Shown: piece by piece, positions 37,833 to 50,052 of the stretch | Position numbering within the stretch: position 1 is the stretch's first letter | Layout: each line of letters starts with the position of its first letter | From: Haliclystus octoradiatus | Taxonomy: Eukaryota > Cnidaria > Staurozoa > Stauromedusae > Haliclystidae | Assembly (NCBI GenBank): GCA_916610825.1 | Contig: OU744453.1 | Span: 14,074,469-14,138,468 of the forward strand | Length of the DNA: 64,000 nt | Reading direction: 5' to 3' | The notes under the pieces: generated by a model | Told to the model about the DNA's origin: nothing | Seen by the model: the letters and a program-made list of their open reading frames with translations, nothing else | Databases searched by the model: none | Made by a program: the position numbers and the translations under genes

Positions 37833-39415
37833 CAGGCGCGGATAGAGGGTAAGTCTAAAAAGTCCCAAGACTTACCCTTTTTCTCTTGCAAATTCATTTT
37901 ATTTACTAAATTTTGGATTGAAATGTTTCGTGACTTTATTCGACTTTTCTAGCTGCACGCAGTCCAGACACCACATTTTACTTGTTGTTCATTGGTTTGT
38001 TTGGTATTGAGGTTTCATATACACAAAAGGACTTACCCTGAAGCCTCGATTACATTTTTGCAAATTTTGAATATTTTTCTGATGTATTCATTGGTCTGCC
38101 GAAATTTTTCTTGCGTGTGATTGGAGCGGCTCGTAGAGGGGCTTCAAAAGGACTTACCCCGAGACTTGTGAAATGGCCACGCAGACCGTTGTCTGACGTA
38201 GGCAGAGCAATAGTTAGCAGAGTTTTGACCGTGATTTTTGAGACTTACCCACCATGCCTCGATTTAGTCAGAGACTTCTGCGCCTTATCGATTTCTTGTT
38301 GGACAAGTCTGAGAAAGTCTGGAGCTTTAACTACAAATCTTCATGTTGCTTGTGGCACACACATTTTGCTACGAAGTTAAATTTGGCTGGATATACCCTG
38401 CACATATGAAAGGCTGGTAATTTGGACAATATCAACAACAGTCAGCAACGTCTTATGGCGAAGTTGTCTTCTTTTTCGCTATTTTCTTTGCTAAAATCTT
38501 ATTTTATAATGTTTTTATCGTAAATTCGGAAATCTACATGCTGAAAGATATTTACATTTACATTTACTGTTTACATTTCTGCTAATTACTAAGAATCCAA
38601 GAAGGAGCTAGGCGCTGCTTTAAGGTACGTATTATTTTGTTTGGTTATGTTGTTAATTTATTGTTAAAGGTTCTGACACGGATTAGAATGGCTATGTAAA
38701 GTTTGTGTTTGTTTATTCATACAGCCTTAGACTGAGCATGGTGGTTTATATGTTCAATTAACATGTACATGATAATGTGCAAATAGGGGAAGGCAGACCG
38801 TCAAAGCCTTGCGATTTGAAATATCGTGCTGTTTGTCTTTTTTTAATACACATATTCTTCTATATGTTAAAGGTCCGAGATTTCGAGAAAGGACTTGATT
38901 ATGCTGAATAACGGAGGTTAATATTTGATACATATAACTAAGCTCACATGCCGTCAATGTTGAGTCTCTCAGTCTCATTCTCACACATGGTTCACGTCAA
39001 CATAGTTTTCTTTTTGTAATTTCAGGTATACCAATTATACATGTAAAAAATTTAGACTGTAATAGCTTAGCTACATTATCAATATACTCTGAAGACTGTA
39101 TTAAATCAAGGCCTTGTATAATCTTAATCTTGACCTTATAAAAAAATATTTGAAAAATATACGAAATCGAAAATCATCAATCAAAAAATTGAAATGTGTT
39201 TTGTCTTGAATGACCAGTGTTTTAGTAATGCTTCAATATAGTAAAGTTGAGACCAAACTGCTTTTAGAGAGCTCCTAAGAGCTTGAAATTACAAAAAAAT
39301 TTCCGGGGGACATGCCCCCGCACTCCCCTAGATGGACGGGGCTTCGCCCCTTTATTGTCCGATTTCAGTTTCGAGACTCACCCTATTTTAAAACTGATCC
39401 GCCCCTGATGACAGT
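37825..39415. mobile_element. Non-autonomous hAT element in BEL-2
   Basis: 1575 bp (37833-39407) beginning CAGGCGCGGATAGAGGG and ending ACTGATCCGCCCCTG, flanked by a perfect 8-bp duplication ATGACAGT (37825-37832 and 39408-39415). An 8-bp duplication and CAGGGGCGGAT-like ends are hAT features. The interior has recurring ggacttacc words (subterminal repeats at 37849, 37870, 38029, 38148, 38246) and a GC-rich hairpin before the right end. The ORF 38111-38380 is not a transposase, and I see no dimerisation domain. Confidence 0.92.
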
Positions 39416-41039
39416 AGAAGTGATAATTATACATCAAAGCAAAACAACAAACCCAATGAAGCATCAGTATCAGTAAATTCAACTGCAATTAAGAAATCAA
39501 AGATTTGTTTAGGTATTCTACCGATTATTGTCAAAGGTAATGGGATTTTAATAAACACGTATGCCTTAATAGATTCTGGGTCAAACACTACATTATGTAA
39601 ACGAGAACTGTTTTATAAATTGATATTAAAGGAGAAAAAACTAACTTTAACTTACAAACAATAATAGTAACTCAGTTGCATGTCAACTAAAAGCTTCAAT
39701 CAAAATTACTAACATTGATTCTACAGAAGAAGTAGAACTTAATGTGTTAACTGTCAACAAAATGCCGATATCAACAGTATTCCTGATTCAGCAGATGTAA
39801 AAAATTGGGAACATTTGAAAGGGATAGATGTACCTAATATAGATGCAAATGATGTAAGCATTCTCATTGGTACCGATTGCCCAGAAATGTTTTGGTCATT
39901 AGATGAAAAGCGTGGAAGTAGACAGTAGCCGGTAGCGATACAAACCTTACTTGGATGGATAATCCTTGGTCCAGTTAATCAAATGTCATATACAACTGAA
40001 GAAAATTGTGAAGTTAACTTTATAAAAACAAATCTACTGCAAGAGCAGCTGAATAGACAATGGGATGCTGATTTTAAAGATTTGGCTGAAGTTCAAACGG
40101 ATGAAATGTCAGAAGATGACAAAAAAGCTTTAGAGATAATGAATAGCTCTATTCAATTAGTTAATGGTAAATATAAATTATCTATTCCATGGGAGATTGA
40201 TCCCACTGATCTACCAAACAACAAATTAATGGCAGAAAAAAAGATTAAAATATTTAAAGCAAAAGTTTATGGACCATTCATTACACATCAACAATATAAT
40301 GACACAGTTGAAAAATATATAAATGATGGACATGCAAAGCTATTACAAGATGATAATGATATCAAAGAGAGTGCTCAATGGTATTTACCACATCATCCTG
40401 TGTCCAAGAAAACAAATCCAAGCAAATGTAGAGTTGTGTTTGATTGTGCAGCTCAGGGCCCAAACATGTTTAATAACTGGTCAGGAATTCTGATCAGATT
40501 TAGGAAAGAAGCTGTAGCACTTGTTGCTGACATTGAAGCAATGTTTCATCAATGTTTTGTATCTGATGAAGACCAAGATTTCCTCAAATTTCTATGGTGG
40601 GAAAATGGAAATTTCAGCAAAACTACAAGAACTTATGCTATGCTGGTACACTTGTTTGGTGCAAGTTCAAGTCCAAGTATTGCATCATTCTGCATGAAAA
40701 AAAACAGCCGATGAAAATGCAACAAAATACTCTCAAAGTGCCATCAACACATTGAGACGTTCGTTTTACGTAGACGATATGTTAAATTTGAGCAAATCAA
40801 CATCAGAAGTAGAGCTAGAGATAAAACAATTGTTTGCATATGAAGCTGTGAAAGATATGAGTGAATTTTTTGAGACATTTTCTTCTTACACACGTCTCTT
40901 AAAATCAGTAGCATGGCTGAAAAAATTCTGCAATTATTTGAAAATTAAACACAAAAAAAGAGATCAAATAGTCCAGAATAAGAGTTTGCAAGTTCAAGAC
41001 ATCATCGAAGCAGAACGGAGTGTTATTCTATACATATAG
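39408..41039 (+). pseudogene. Protease and RT of BEL-2
   Basis: Protease is seen near 39565 as ALIDSGSNTTLCKREL in a broken frame. RT follows in an ORF from 39983 (243 codons; SKCRVVFDCAAQGP, ALVADIEAMFHQC) and, after a frame change near 40715, in a second ORF with SFYVDDMLNLS, an intact YVDD box. A stop at about 39928 lies between the two domains. Confidence 0.8.
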
Positions 41040-42174
41040 CGTCAAGAACTAAACGAGGAATTAGAGTTGTTGACTAAAAACAAACCAGTAAAGCAATCAA
41101 GTCAAACAAGTTGTTTAAACCCTTTTATTGAAAACGGGACAATAAAAGTAGGAATATTATGTTTAGAAAGGTTACAGTACTATCAAGCGTGTCATTAACT
41201 CCTGCTTTCAATGTAATCGCCAAAGAAAAAAAAACTTTCAACAGCAGATGGCAAATTTACCAAAAGAAAGAACCATAGTAAATCATCTACCATTTACTCA
41301 CAGCGGAATAGACTATTTTGGCCCAATGTTAGTAAAGCATGGTAGAGGAACAGTTGAAAGATATTGATGTCTTTTCACATGTCTCGTTACTAGAGCAGTA
41401 CACCTTGAAATTTCTCATTCTTTAGAAAGAAACTCTTTTTTAATGGCATTGCACAGATTCATGGCAAGGAGAGGAAATCCAAGTGAAGTCTGATTGGACA
41501 ATGGAACCATCATTTCAGCTGCTGAAAAGGAGCTTAAAGAAAGTGTCCAAAAGTTAAACACGAAGAAAGTCCATAACGAAATGCTACTGAAAGCAATAGA
41601 ATGACATTTTATTCCTTCTTATTCGGCTCATTGGGGTGGTGTTTGGGAGCGCCTAGTTAAAACGGTGAAGGTAGTTATAATATCCCTTGTTAACAAGCAG
41701 CTGTTAACAGATGAAGAGTTGCTTTCATTCATGTGTGAAGTGGAGAAAATACTCAACGATCGGCCTATTACAAAACTAAGTCTAGATTCAAATGATAAAT
41801 TGCCATTAACTCCAAGTCGTCTACTTTTATTGAGAAGAAACATGTGCACATCACCAGCAAATGATAACCTTATTCGGCGTAGATGGGAAACAATACAAAA
41901 AATTGCAAATAAGTTCTATCAGAGATTTGTAACAGAGTATCTACCATTGCTTCAAGAACGACACAAATGGCAAATTATTAAAGAATGCATACATGTCAAT
42001 GATGTTGTGCTAGTGATGAATGAGGTGTTACCCAGAGGTAAATGGCCACTTGGTCTTGTAGTAGAAGTAAATACGGGTAGAGATGGATTAATCAGAGCAG
42101 CAAAGGTGAAGATTGGTAACACATTAAAAGTACGCCCAATTACAAAGCTAGTGATATTGGAACATCACTATTGA
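41040..42174 (+). pseudogene. Integrase of BEL-2
   Basis: The first part is full of stops (for example TGA in the first core strand near 41366 and 41491), with recognisable DYFGPMLVKHGRG and TCLVTRAVHLEISHS. An open frame from 41665 to 42174 carries the last part of the core and the C-terminal Pao integrase domain (VNDVVLVMNE, RGKWPLGLVVEVNTG, RPITKLVILE). Confidence 0.8.
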
Positions 42175-42479
42175 TACGATAATACGCATTTGAGTTTATA
42201 ATTTATGTTTATACTTATTGATATCAAAGTAATAAAGCTTCTTCATCTGCAGAACTTTATCGAGGGTAGTGTTAAAAGTATAAACGTTTATTTGTGTTTA
42301 GATTGTTTGCGTTTTGTCAAGTGTTATTTTCAGGCTTAATGGTTCTCTTGTTTTGTAATTGTATGGTTTACTGTTAGTGGTGTATTGAAAGTGTTATTTT
42401 AAAAGGCCTAGTGATTCTGTTGTTTATAATTGTAAGGTGTATTGCGTAAATTCTTCCTGTCCTGTAGAAGGGAAAATAT
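42175..42479. other. BEL-2 3' untranslated region
   Basis: No ORF. A purine-rich stretch, agaagggaaaatat, lies immediately before the 3' LTR start at 42480 and is the likely polypurine tract. Confidence 0.6.
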
Positions 42480-42612
42480 TGTGTTTTTTGTAAAGAGAGA
42501 AGAAGCCAAGTCAAGAATAGTAAATTTAATAAACTCAAACATTAAAGAACAATTTAATTACTAAATAAAAGAAGAACGAATATCAAAAGAAATATATAAG
42601 AGAATTACTTTA
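42480..42612 (+). repeat. 3' LTR of BEL-2, left part
   Basis: First 133 bp of the 3' LTR; continues at 49235 after the inserted TIR element. Confidence 0.9.
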
Positions 42613-45600
42613 TAGGCGGTAACGAAAATACCAAAATATTGAGCTCTTGCAGTGCAAACACTTGGATCTACACAAACTATACGCAATATACCATTTTCAA
42701 GTGCACTGATTACGAATCCAAACTCTTCCCACGCCCTCAACCCGTATCTTCTGAGTAAAATCGTAAATAAAATAAGGCAAAATCGTATTCTGCTTTCGTT
42801 TGAAAGCCGCCATTTTTGAACGAAAGCAGACTGGGGACAATAGACTTTTGGCGCATTTTCAAAACACGCAGTGGTCAAAAATCAAAGATTAGCATGGAGT
42901 TTTGCTGTTTTCTATCAAGAAAACCTTAGTAAGATGGATGAAACGATAATATACAGTACATTTTTTTTTCATTTCCACACACTTTAGTATATATTGTACA
43001 AGAAAAGCTTAAAAGACTTGATATGACTTCGAACACCCTCTAAACGATTCCTTCAGAAAGCCGAAGATGGAGCAGGTAAGGGTACGCTTTGTTATTTGTT
43101 TACTATTTTATTGTTTTATTGATATAGAAAAACTGGAATAATGTTCTATTTCATATACAAACTAATGCTCATATTGATTATAGCGGTAACATAAAATAAC
43201 ATTTAAAAGCTTTAGTTGAGGGATATGCCATATTCCCAAACGTTTTATTTCATTTTATGAATTGACCTTAAAATCCTGTTCTAAACTAGCCTAAGTGTTT
43301 ATAAGTTACTATTGTTTATTCATCGACGTCTTCGTCACTTGAATCACTATCATCAACACAATGACCTGTATCAGAATTACTGTTTTCATTGTCATTGACA
43401 TCTTCAGTGGTTAAATTTTCACATGTGCTACATTTACATAGGCTTGTGCAGCTAAGGCCTGCTTTTTTACAGCTACATCTGTTTGTAGCACATCCAGTTT
43501 TGCAGCCACAATTCACAAAACATAGTAAGCTGTCCGGTGCTGGATTTTGTGAAAGCCATTTTATGTCTATCAAATTGTTTTCTATTTTCCAACCATGATC
43601 TATAACTGATGGGGAATTTATTATTTTACTAGTTGCACGGCGCCAAATGTACGCCTGGTAATTGCTTCGTTTGATGTGCAGCTCCAAAGAATCTCTATTT
43701 GGGGGGATAACTTCCTCTGAAAATCTGCCTGACTTGAATATGATAAATCGAAGCAGATTAACAGAGCTGTCGTCGATGTTACCCCCATATAATAAACAAA
43801 CAAATTTTTCCAAATCAGACACTAGTTGGATGGATGGGCAAACTTCTCTACCTAGGTCAGAAAATGCAGAGAGGCTGGATTCATTTTCCTTTAAAATTTT
43901 TAAGGCGGTCTTTTTACCTTTGCCATAAAACGCACTTGTGCTATCGCAACCTATAAAATAAAAAAGCAAAATAGAATTCACTAAACTATTCTTAATCACA
44001 ACAAGTTTTTTAAATATCTGAATGTTTTAAGAAGCTCATTACCTGTGGATACATGGAATCCAAGGAGTGACTGGCACCAGCTGATTCCCCAATGACTGGT
44101 AATGGTGTTTATAGATATTATTCTGCTTTTTTCACCAGCTCCAGTAGACAAAAATAGTTTACAGCTAAATTCACTGCAAGAAGCAATTAAAATGATAAGG
44201 ACATCAGTGTCAGGGCTTTGTATGATAACATTTTTTGCATGTGAGCTTGCATGCAGAGCATGGAGTACCAGCCTTGTATTTGATTTGGGTTTAATATTTT
44301 AATCTTTTGTTGACCTGATGCTGCTCTCTTTGCTCGTTCTTGTGATTTGATACTTACCTGAGGGTAGCAGTCTGCCACAAAGTCAACACGAAAAGCATTG
44401 CTACTAGTACTAATCTTTGTAAAATTGAACGTGCTAAGTCGTAAAATGTCAATTCTGCGATTTTCAACTTCTGTAAAAATGCCATAGCATCAATTATAAC
44501 AGCACAATCTCCGTAAACTTGATCAACATGGATATCCGGTGTATTTTGTTCAATTTCGTTCATGAGCTTGGATTTTTGTGTCTTCATTAACATGCCAGTT
44601 GCTGTTGCAATTGGCATTGGGTATGGTCGAAGAGAATAACTTAAAACTTCCTGCAAATCTATATCTCTTGTTGATGCTAATAACAGGAGCCTTGCAAACA
44701 TGTCTTTGGTGTTTTTGAGAGCAATTATTTCACCTTTAGAAGTTCTCAGGTTAACAGATTTGTACATGGATTGAAATGTTTTTACTGAAGACCTTGTGAT
44801 AGTTGCATACAAATCAGGATTTTCAATTAATAGATTATCCTTTGTGAAACTCAGTAACTTTTTTTCACCATTTTGTGCAAGGTTTGATAATGATATTTCT
44901 ACATCTTGAGAAGCAACCTCTCCATTGCAAATGTTAACCAAAGATGACGTTTCAAGAGTAAATGGGTTAGTCATGGAGTTGATAGTATCAATTAATGCAT
45001 GCACAGTGCTTTCATCCTTGAATATTCTGGACCGATCAAGATCTTTTCGATTTCTGTAAATAATTAAAAATGAATAAAAATTGCTTGTATTTGCTGAAAT
45101 GCTCTCTTTGGAATTTCATCCTAAAAGCAAATATTATTTCATGACTCGATGTAAATTGTATACCTTTTAACGGTGTTTGAACCTGTTAAATTCCAGCACT
45201 GCTGTGTAATTGCTGCTCTATCTGCTTGAGATTAAATCCATTTGAAAACGGCATGTCTATTTCTTGATATTCCTACAAGTCCACCTAAACAGAAGGTTGT
45301 GGAAATTACATTTCAGAGTAATGTACTGTTTCTTTTGTGTTTCTATGATATCAAACCTACCTTTGGTTTTGCAGTCACGGTTCATTGTTTGCTCAATGGT
45401 TTGATCACATGGAATAGCTGAAAATCCATACTTTTGCTGACGTTGGACAGTCCAGTTCTTTGCAACAAGATCAAAAAATTCTGAATATGACAAAAATGTA
45501 TGAGAGTAATATATAGTCTTGAGGTCACATGGAATCCTAGGAAATCAACCTTTTAAAATAGTTGGACTAACCTTGATCTGTGTTGCGCAAGGAATCCATT

Positions 45601-48600
45601 TCAAGCCAGTAGCACAATGCATACCTGGAATAGTTCGTACGGTCAGAAATGAAAAACCATGGTAACATTAAACGAACTCCTGAGAGATGCATTTCCCAGT
45701 TAGATGTGCGTGTTGCACGGATCAACATCATCAACAACTCTATCATGTCAATATACTGAGACCAATAATGAAATGTACTATGTTTAAGGGACATCTCCTT
45801 GACAAATTCCATGTACCTGTAAAAACAGAGTCATTGTTGTTTTTTATTGTTTCTATGTCACTGAACTTTGTATGCCTAAAATGATCCAAGATTTTAAATG
45901 TTTTAAATGTACCTTTCATAAATTTTACCAACCACACTACCATTGCTGTATGTATCTGAGGTCTTAGCATGATATGTTGCTTTTGCTGTTTCGATGACTG
46001 CATTCACGTTTTCTTGTTCGTCAAATGGAAGGGAATCTAAAAATGCTTGGAACCGAAGGCGTTCAAGAGCTTCATACATCAATTTGTGTGTCCGTACACC
46101 TCTGTTGTAATGTTTTCCAGACATCACACCACGGACAGAACCAGCCGCAACGGCTTCTGCTTCAATAAGTATATCCTGTTAGAATCAAAAGAAAATTATG
46201 TACATTAGATGTGCACACTTAATGATCGGATTTAAATTTTCAGAGTCGAGTCTTACTTACCTGCAAACCACCGTCCTGGAACAATTTGGAAATACCACTC
46301 ATAAATGACATTATCATGTGAAAATCTCCTAAGTGTAACACCAAATTGTCGTTGAACTCTGGAATTTTCCACCTAAAACGAATTTTGTTACACTTTCATG
46401 CATCCTTATTAACAAATTATGTGGGATTGATTCAACATACAAAAACATATTATAATTTATAGAGTATTACTGACCTTATATGCTGTGCTTTGCAATAAAC
46501 TCCTTCATCAAATACCACAACTGTTTTTTTCAACTCCAATTCATAGGCCATTTCCAGGCAACGTTTTAATACATCATAGACAGTCTGAATTTCAGTGACT
46601 GGCGCATTTATAACAGGAAGGTAAGTAATTTTGGAAGTATGATTTGGATAATTAGCAGTTTTGGTATTGAAACCTGTCCAACCTGGTAATAGCTCTTCAC
46701 ACAAAGCATGATTTAACTTGCACAAGATGTATACAAAATTATTTTTTAAAGGTGAAAGCTTTTCTTTACTGCAATTTTCATAACTAGTCTTGATATCTTC
46801 AAATGATTGATTTATTTTAGGGGAAACCCTTTTTCCTAGCACAAATGTGGATAGCTGAGGCGATGGTAGATTGACCTTTTTAAGCTTTTTGCTGAAGCGA
46901 ATTGGTTCAATATTTTCCTCTTTATTCTTTGTTAGTCTTTGAATGCTGATACCATTTGCTACATGCGTAGACCCAGCCCCACTTAAAGTTTGCTCATTGA
47001 AATCCGCATTATCATAGACAAACGTAGTAAATACTCCTTTTTCTAGACCATTTGGGATATCACCTTGACATTTAATAGCTTTTATAGTTAGCGCTGTTTC
47101 CAAATCCTTTACTGTTGTTTTTGAAACACAATGGCCAAACTTGTACAGCATCTCAATCACTTTATTTGAACCTGATATCTGACGTATTGCAATTGCTAGA
47201 CATAGTGCCTTGCGAGTTTGATTTCTCCCACGTGATGATATATAAACAATATCTTCAATTACTGACAGGATTTGTATTTTTATTTTTTCAGGCACCTTTA
47301 CCTTTTCATCAAAGTTTGGATCCTCAGAAAATCCCATAATCCATGCAAAAAAATTGTAGAGCAATGCAGGAATGCTTTCATTTATTGCATGTTGTGAAAC
47401 ATCATCTGCTGTTGGTGGCCATATGTCGGCCATGCCTTGGTAAGATTTAATGCAATGACGTAATGTCATAGCTATATTGAAAATTGGTATTTTCATGCAA
47501 TGTTCAACTTCAGTCGACTCATGCTTCAAGTCAATATGCTCTAAGTCAATATTCATCCTCAAATTCCTCTGTACTGCTAATTTCATCACTATCGTCTAGT
47601 TTTGAATCTGCTTCATCTGTTATGGCATCAACCACCTCTCCTGTTGTCAATTCATCAATAAATACTATCTCGCTTTTTGATCTTCTAAATGGTTTATGGA
47701 AAATTAAGTTTTCGTAGTTATCTTTTAGACGTAGATTCAAACGACATGACTGATATGAACTTGCATCAAAATTGCCAATTCGATCAACATATTCTATAAA
47801 TATCTGAAGCAGGGTTTTGAGGAACATCGCTTGCTTTTCTCGTATTAATTTGATTTCAATTATTACTTTGCAGAATGTTCTGAATGGTTTTTCATATGGA
47901 GAAAGTTTATTTCCTTTGCTATCCCTGCTAGCACGTGTCAAGAACCGAATATACTTTTGGTAGCAATTTCTATGGTACCGGACCTTTATAGCAACACAGT
48001 CGTAGCCCCGTATTTGACGTAAAATATTTTCATCATCTTTTTCCTGGGCAGCATCACGCAGCAGACCAGCATCAAAAGTCTCTGCTAGAAATAATTTTTG
48101 TGAAACTCTCTTCTTGTTTTTCTATAATAAAAATAATTCACTTATCAGTACTACATTACTTTTAAAATATTATTACTATACAAAACGATTGATGTAATTA
48201 TATAGAATAGTATACTCACATGATCAGTTACCATACGTTTTTTTCGTTTGCATATGATGCATATTTCAGGTAATAAATATTTGTTCCTTTTAGTCCCATC
48301 TGTTCAGCATAAATTTCTAGGTTTCAGCCCGCCTAATGACCTAGTGACCCTTTTCTTCTTTTCTGCTGGGCTGCTGGTAGCTGACACAACTGTTGGATGG
48401 TTTGGTTGCTTACTTGCCGTGTTTCCAGAAGGTGAACGTGCTCTCCGAAGCTTGGATTTGTCAGTAAAATTTCGATAACACCTCATATGATAAAATAAAC
48501 TACCATCTGCAGGTGCAGTGCTTTTTTCATTAGTAACCTCTGGCACAGTTTGGAATGACATACTGGCAATTTTTGTTGAGGCATGATCTTTCAACATCCA

Positions 48601-49234
48601 TTCCTGTCTTCTACAATAGAATGTTTCCAGTGTGGCTGCGGTGAACTGTATAAGATCCCCATCTACACCATCATAATGAATAAGGCACTTTTGTTTTCCT
48701 TTGAATTGGTCCATCACCAAGAAGTTATATTATATGTTCACAAATCACAACATAATTTTCGTTGAAAAACGATCAATTTCGCTGCATGCTTCCACATTTC
48801 AAAATTGTGGATAAAATATGCTTGAAATATGTGAAATGAGGTTAGATGATTGATCCTGTCGCTTTATTTTGCAATCGGTACACTTTTAACTGATTTATAA
48901 TGTGTTTTTGATTATCTATTATTATGTTGTTTTGTTTTACGATATCATTTGTATCGCGTTGCTGTGGAAACTAATGTCTACCATTATGATTTTTGCATTA
49001 AAAAGAGGCTGCAAGCGTAAATGGCTTCCACAACGAAGCGGATTCAAAGAGATTAATGTACCGTGTTTAACAGTGGATATATCAAAAGATACGCCGGGCA
49101 GGTTTGGGAACTTTATGAATTCTGGACTTGTATAGGGTATTCAACAATAATCCGAGATGTTTGAGTAGATCCAAGGTTTGCGTCACGAGGTGCTTGTTTT
49201 AGCAATATTAGAATATTCGCGTTACGGCCTATTA
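42610..49234. mobile_element. 6.6-kb TIR element carrying a FEN1/XPG-like nuclease gene
   Basis: The element spans 42613-49231, with ends TAGGCGGTAACG and CGTTACGGCCTA. These are 12-bp inverted repeats with one mismatch, and partial similarity extends to about 28 bp. It is flanked by TTA (42610-42612 and 49232-49234). The 207-bp 5' LTR of BEL-2 is a natural empty site and confirms both the boundaries and the 3-bp duplication. Its only gene is the nine-exon minus-strand gene at 43316-48714, which leaves about 700 bp of 3' and 520 bp of 5' flank inside the element. A 3-bp TWA target fits PIF/Harbinger-type integration, but the encoded protein is not a Harbinger transposase. Superfamily unassigned. 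Confidence 0.85.
43316..48714 (-). pseudogene. Spliced gene: cysteine-rich N-terminus, FEN1/XPG-like nuclease and CXC tail
   Basis: Nine exons inferred from GT/AG sites with consistent phases: 48714-48220, 48121-46475, 46372-46261, 46175-45913, 45816-45572, 45480-45361, 45284-45164, 45053-44043, 43950-43316; about 1550 codons. N-terminal Cys/His elements are visible (YHMRCYRNFT, EICIICKRKKR, RYHRNCYQKY). The middle has TTFVYDNADFNEQT, VVVFDEGVY and VLHLGDFHMIMSF, possibly an RNase H-type core (inference). The C-terminal third shows, in FEN1/XPG order, VIIDAMAFL, VADCYPQVSIKSQERAKRA, SPDTDVLIILIA and GCDSTSAFYGKGKKTALKI (helix-hairpin-helix-like). A tail follows with NCGCKTGCATNRCSCKKAG. Defects: TGA at 48304, TAA at 45234-45232, frameshifts near 47560 and 44425. 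Similar uncharacterised proteins are, to my memory, scattered in many invertebrates. Confidence 0.75.
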
Positions 49235-49308
49235 TTTGGTTGTGTTTGTCTCAGTGTTTATGCTTTATTTATTTACAAGTCATAACAACAAAGAGAATGT
49301 TGTTAACA
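49235..49308 (+). repeat. 3' LTR of BEL-2, right part
   Basis: Last 74 bp of the 3' LTR, ending AATGTTGTTAACA. 133 plus 74 gives 207 bp, the length of the 5' LTR. Confidence 0.9.
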
Positions 49309-49814
49309 ACCCCCATACTAGGAACGGCCCTGAGGGTATAATGGGATAATTCCAAACAATTCTATTGGCATAAATGGTTGATAGTCTTGATCATAGTATC
49401 GTATCATGAGCTGCGATAGAATTGGAAGGGGGTGGCATCATCAAACGCTTTGTAACTGACATGATTTATCGAGTTTTGTACGGAGAAGTTTGATATCAAA
49501 AATTTATCAAGAAATTTGGGGTTTTGATTAGTTTGTTTCTAGTTTGCATTGACGGCACTAAAGTAAATGTTTTACCATGCATTTCTGCATACCCTCTTTG
49601 CTCAGTGAAATAAAACGAGTTAGTAGTCGGAAAACATTAGGAAATTTAACGATTTGTCGGAGAGTAAAATGAGTGGCTGTTTATTGCCATGTTAAAGAAG
49701 TTTTGTAAAATTGTTGATTCAAACATTTAACAAGTTAGGACTAATATAATGTAGCTGAAATGTCACTTCAAACTTGTGACTTTGAGAGCTAGGAGTTAGG
49801 TTTAATACGTAGTA
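49309..49814. other. No gene recognised
   Basis: AT-rich sequence without assignable ORFs between BEL-2 and the next hAT. Confidence 0.5.
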
Positions 49815-50052
49815 ATAATAACCAGGGGCGGATCTAGGGGGGTGCAAAAGGAGCGCTTGCACCCCTTCATAATTTTCGAAATGACGTAAATACTATTTCA
49901 GTAGAAACCGAAAGAAAGCTAAAGTTTTCATTTTAAGCGAAAATTCGAGATAGGAGATCTGTTTTGTTTTTGGTAATCCTTTTCTGAAAGATTCTAATCT
50001 TGTTTCATCCAAAGACGTGAATGTCTGACGAATCATTTTTATCAAACCTTTT

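Larger units (their letters stand above)
32752..49308 (+). mobile_element. BEL/Pao retrotransposon BEL-2, invaded by three other elements
   Basis: The 5' LTR is 32752-32958 (207 bp, TG...CA). The 3' LTR is 42480-42612 plus 49235-49308, exactly 207 bp once the inserted TIR element and one TTA target copy are removed. The LTRs differ at about 5 of 207 positions. The coding path on the plus strand is gag from 36217, protease near 39530-39600, RT 39983-41039 and integrase to 42174. Three later insertions interrupt it: a Penelope-like palindrome (33245-36195), a hAT (37833-39407) and a 6.6-kb TIR element (42613-49231). I find no matching target duplication outside the two LTRs. Confidence 0.9.

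Noticed and set aside
38111-38380. ORF inside the 37833-39407 hAT as a transposase
   Set aside because: No zinc finger, catalytic motif or dimerisation domain, and the length is only 89 codons.
42613-49231. Assigning the TIR-nuclease element to PIF/Harbinger because of the TTA duplication
   Set aside because: The 3-bp TWA target fits, but the protein has none of the Harbinger nuclease or Myb-like features and the ends differ from the GGCCCTGTTTACA type seen at 60159.
32752-49308. A target duplication flanking BEL-2
   Set aside because: The five bases before 32752 and after 49308 do not match; the LTR pairing rests on length and sequence only.
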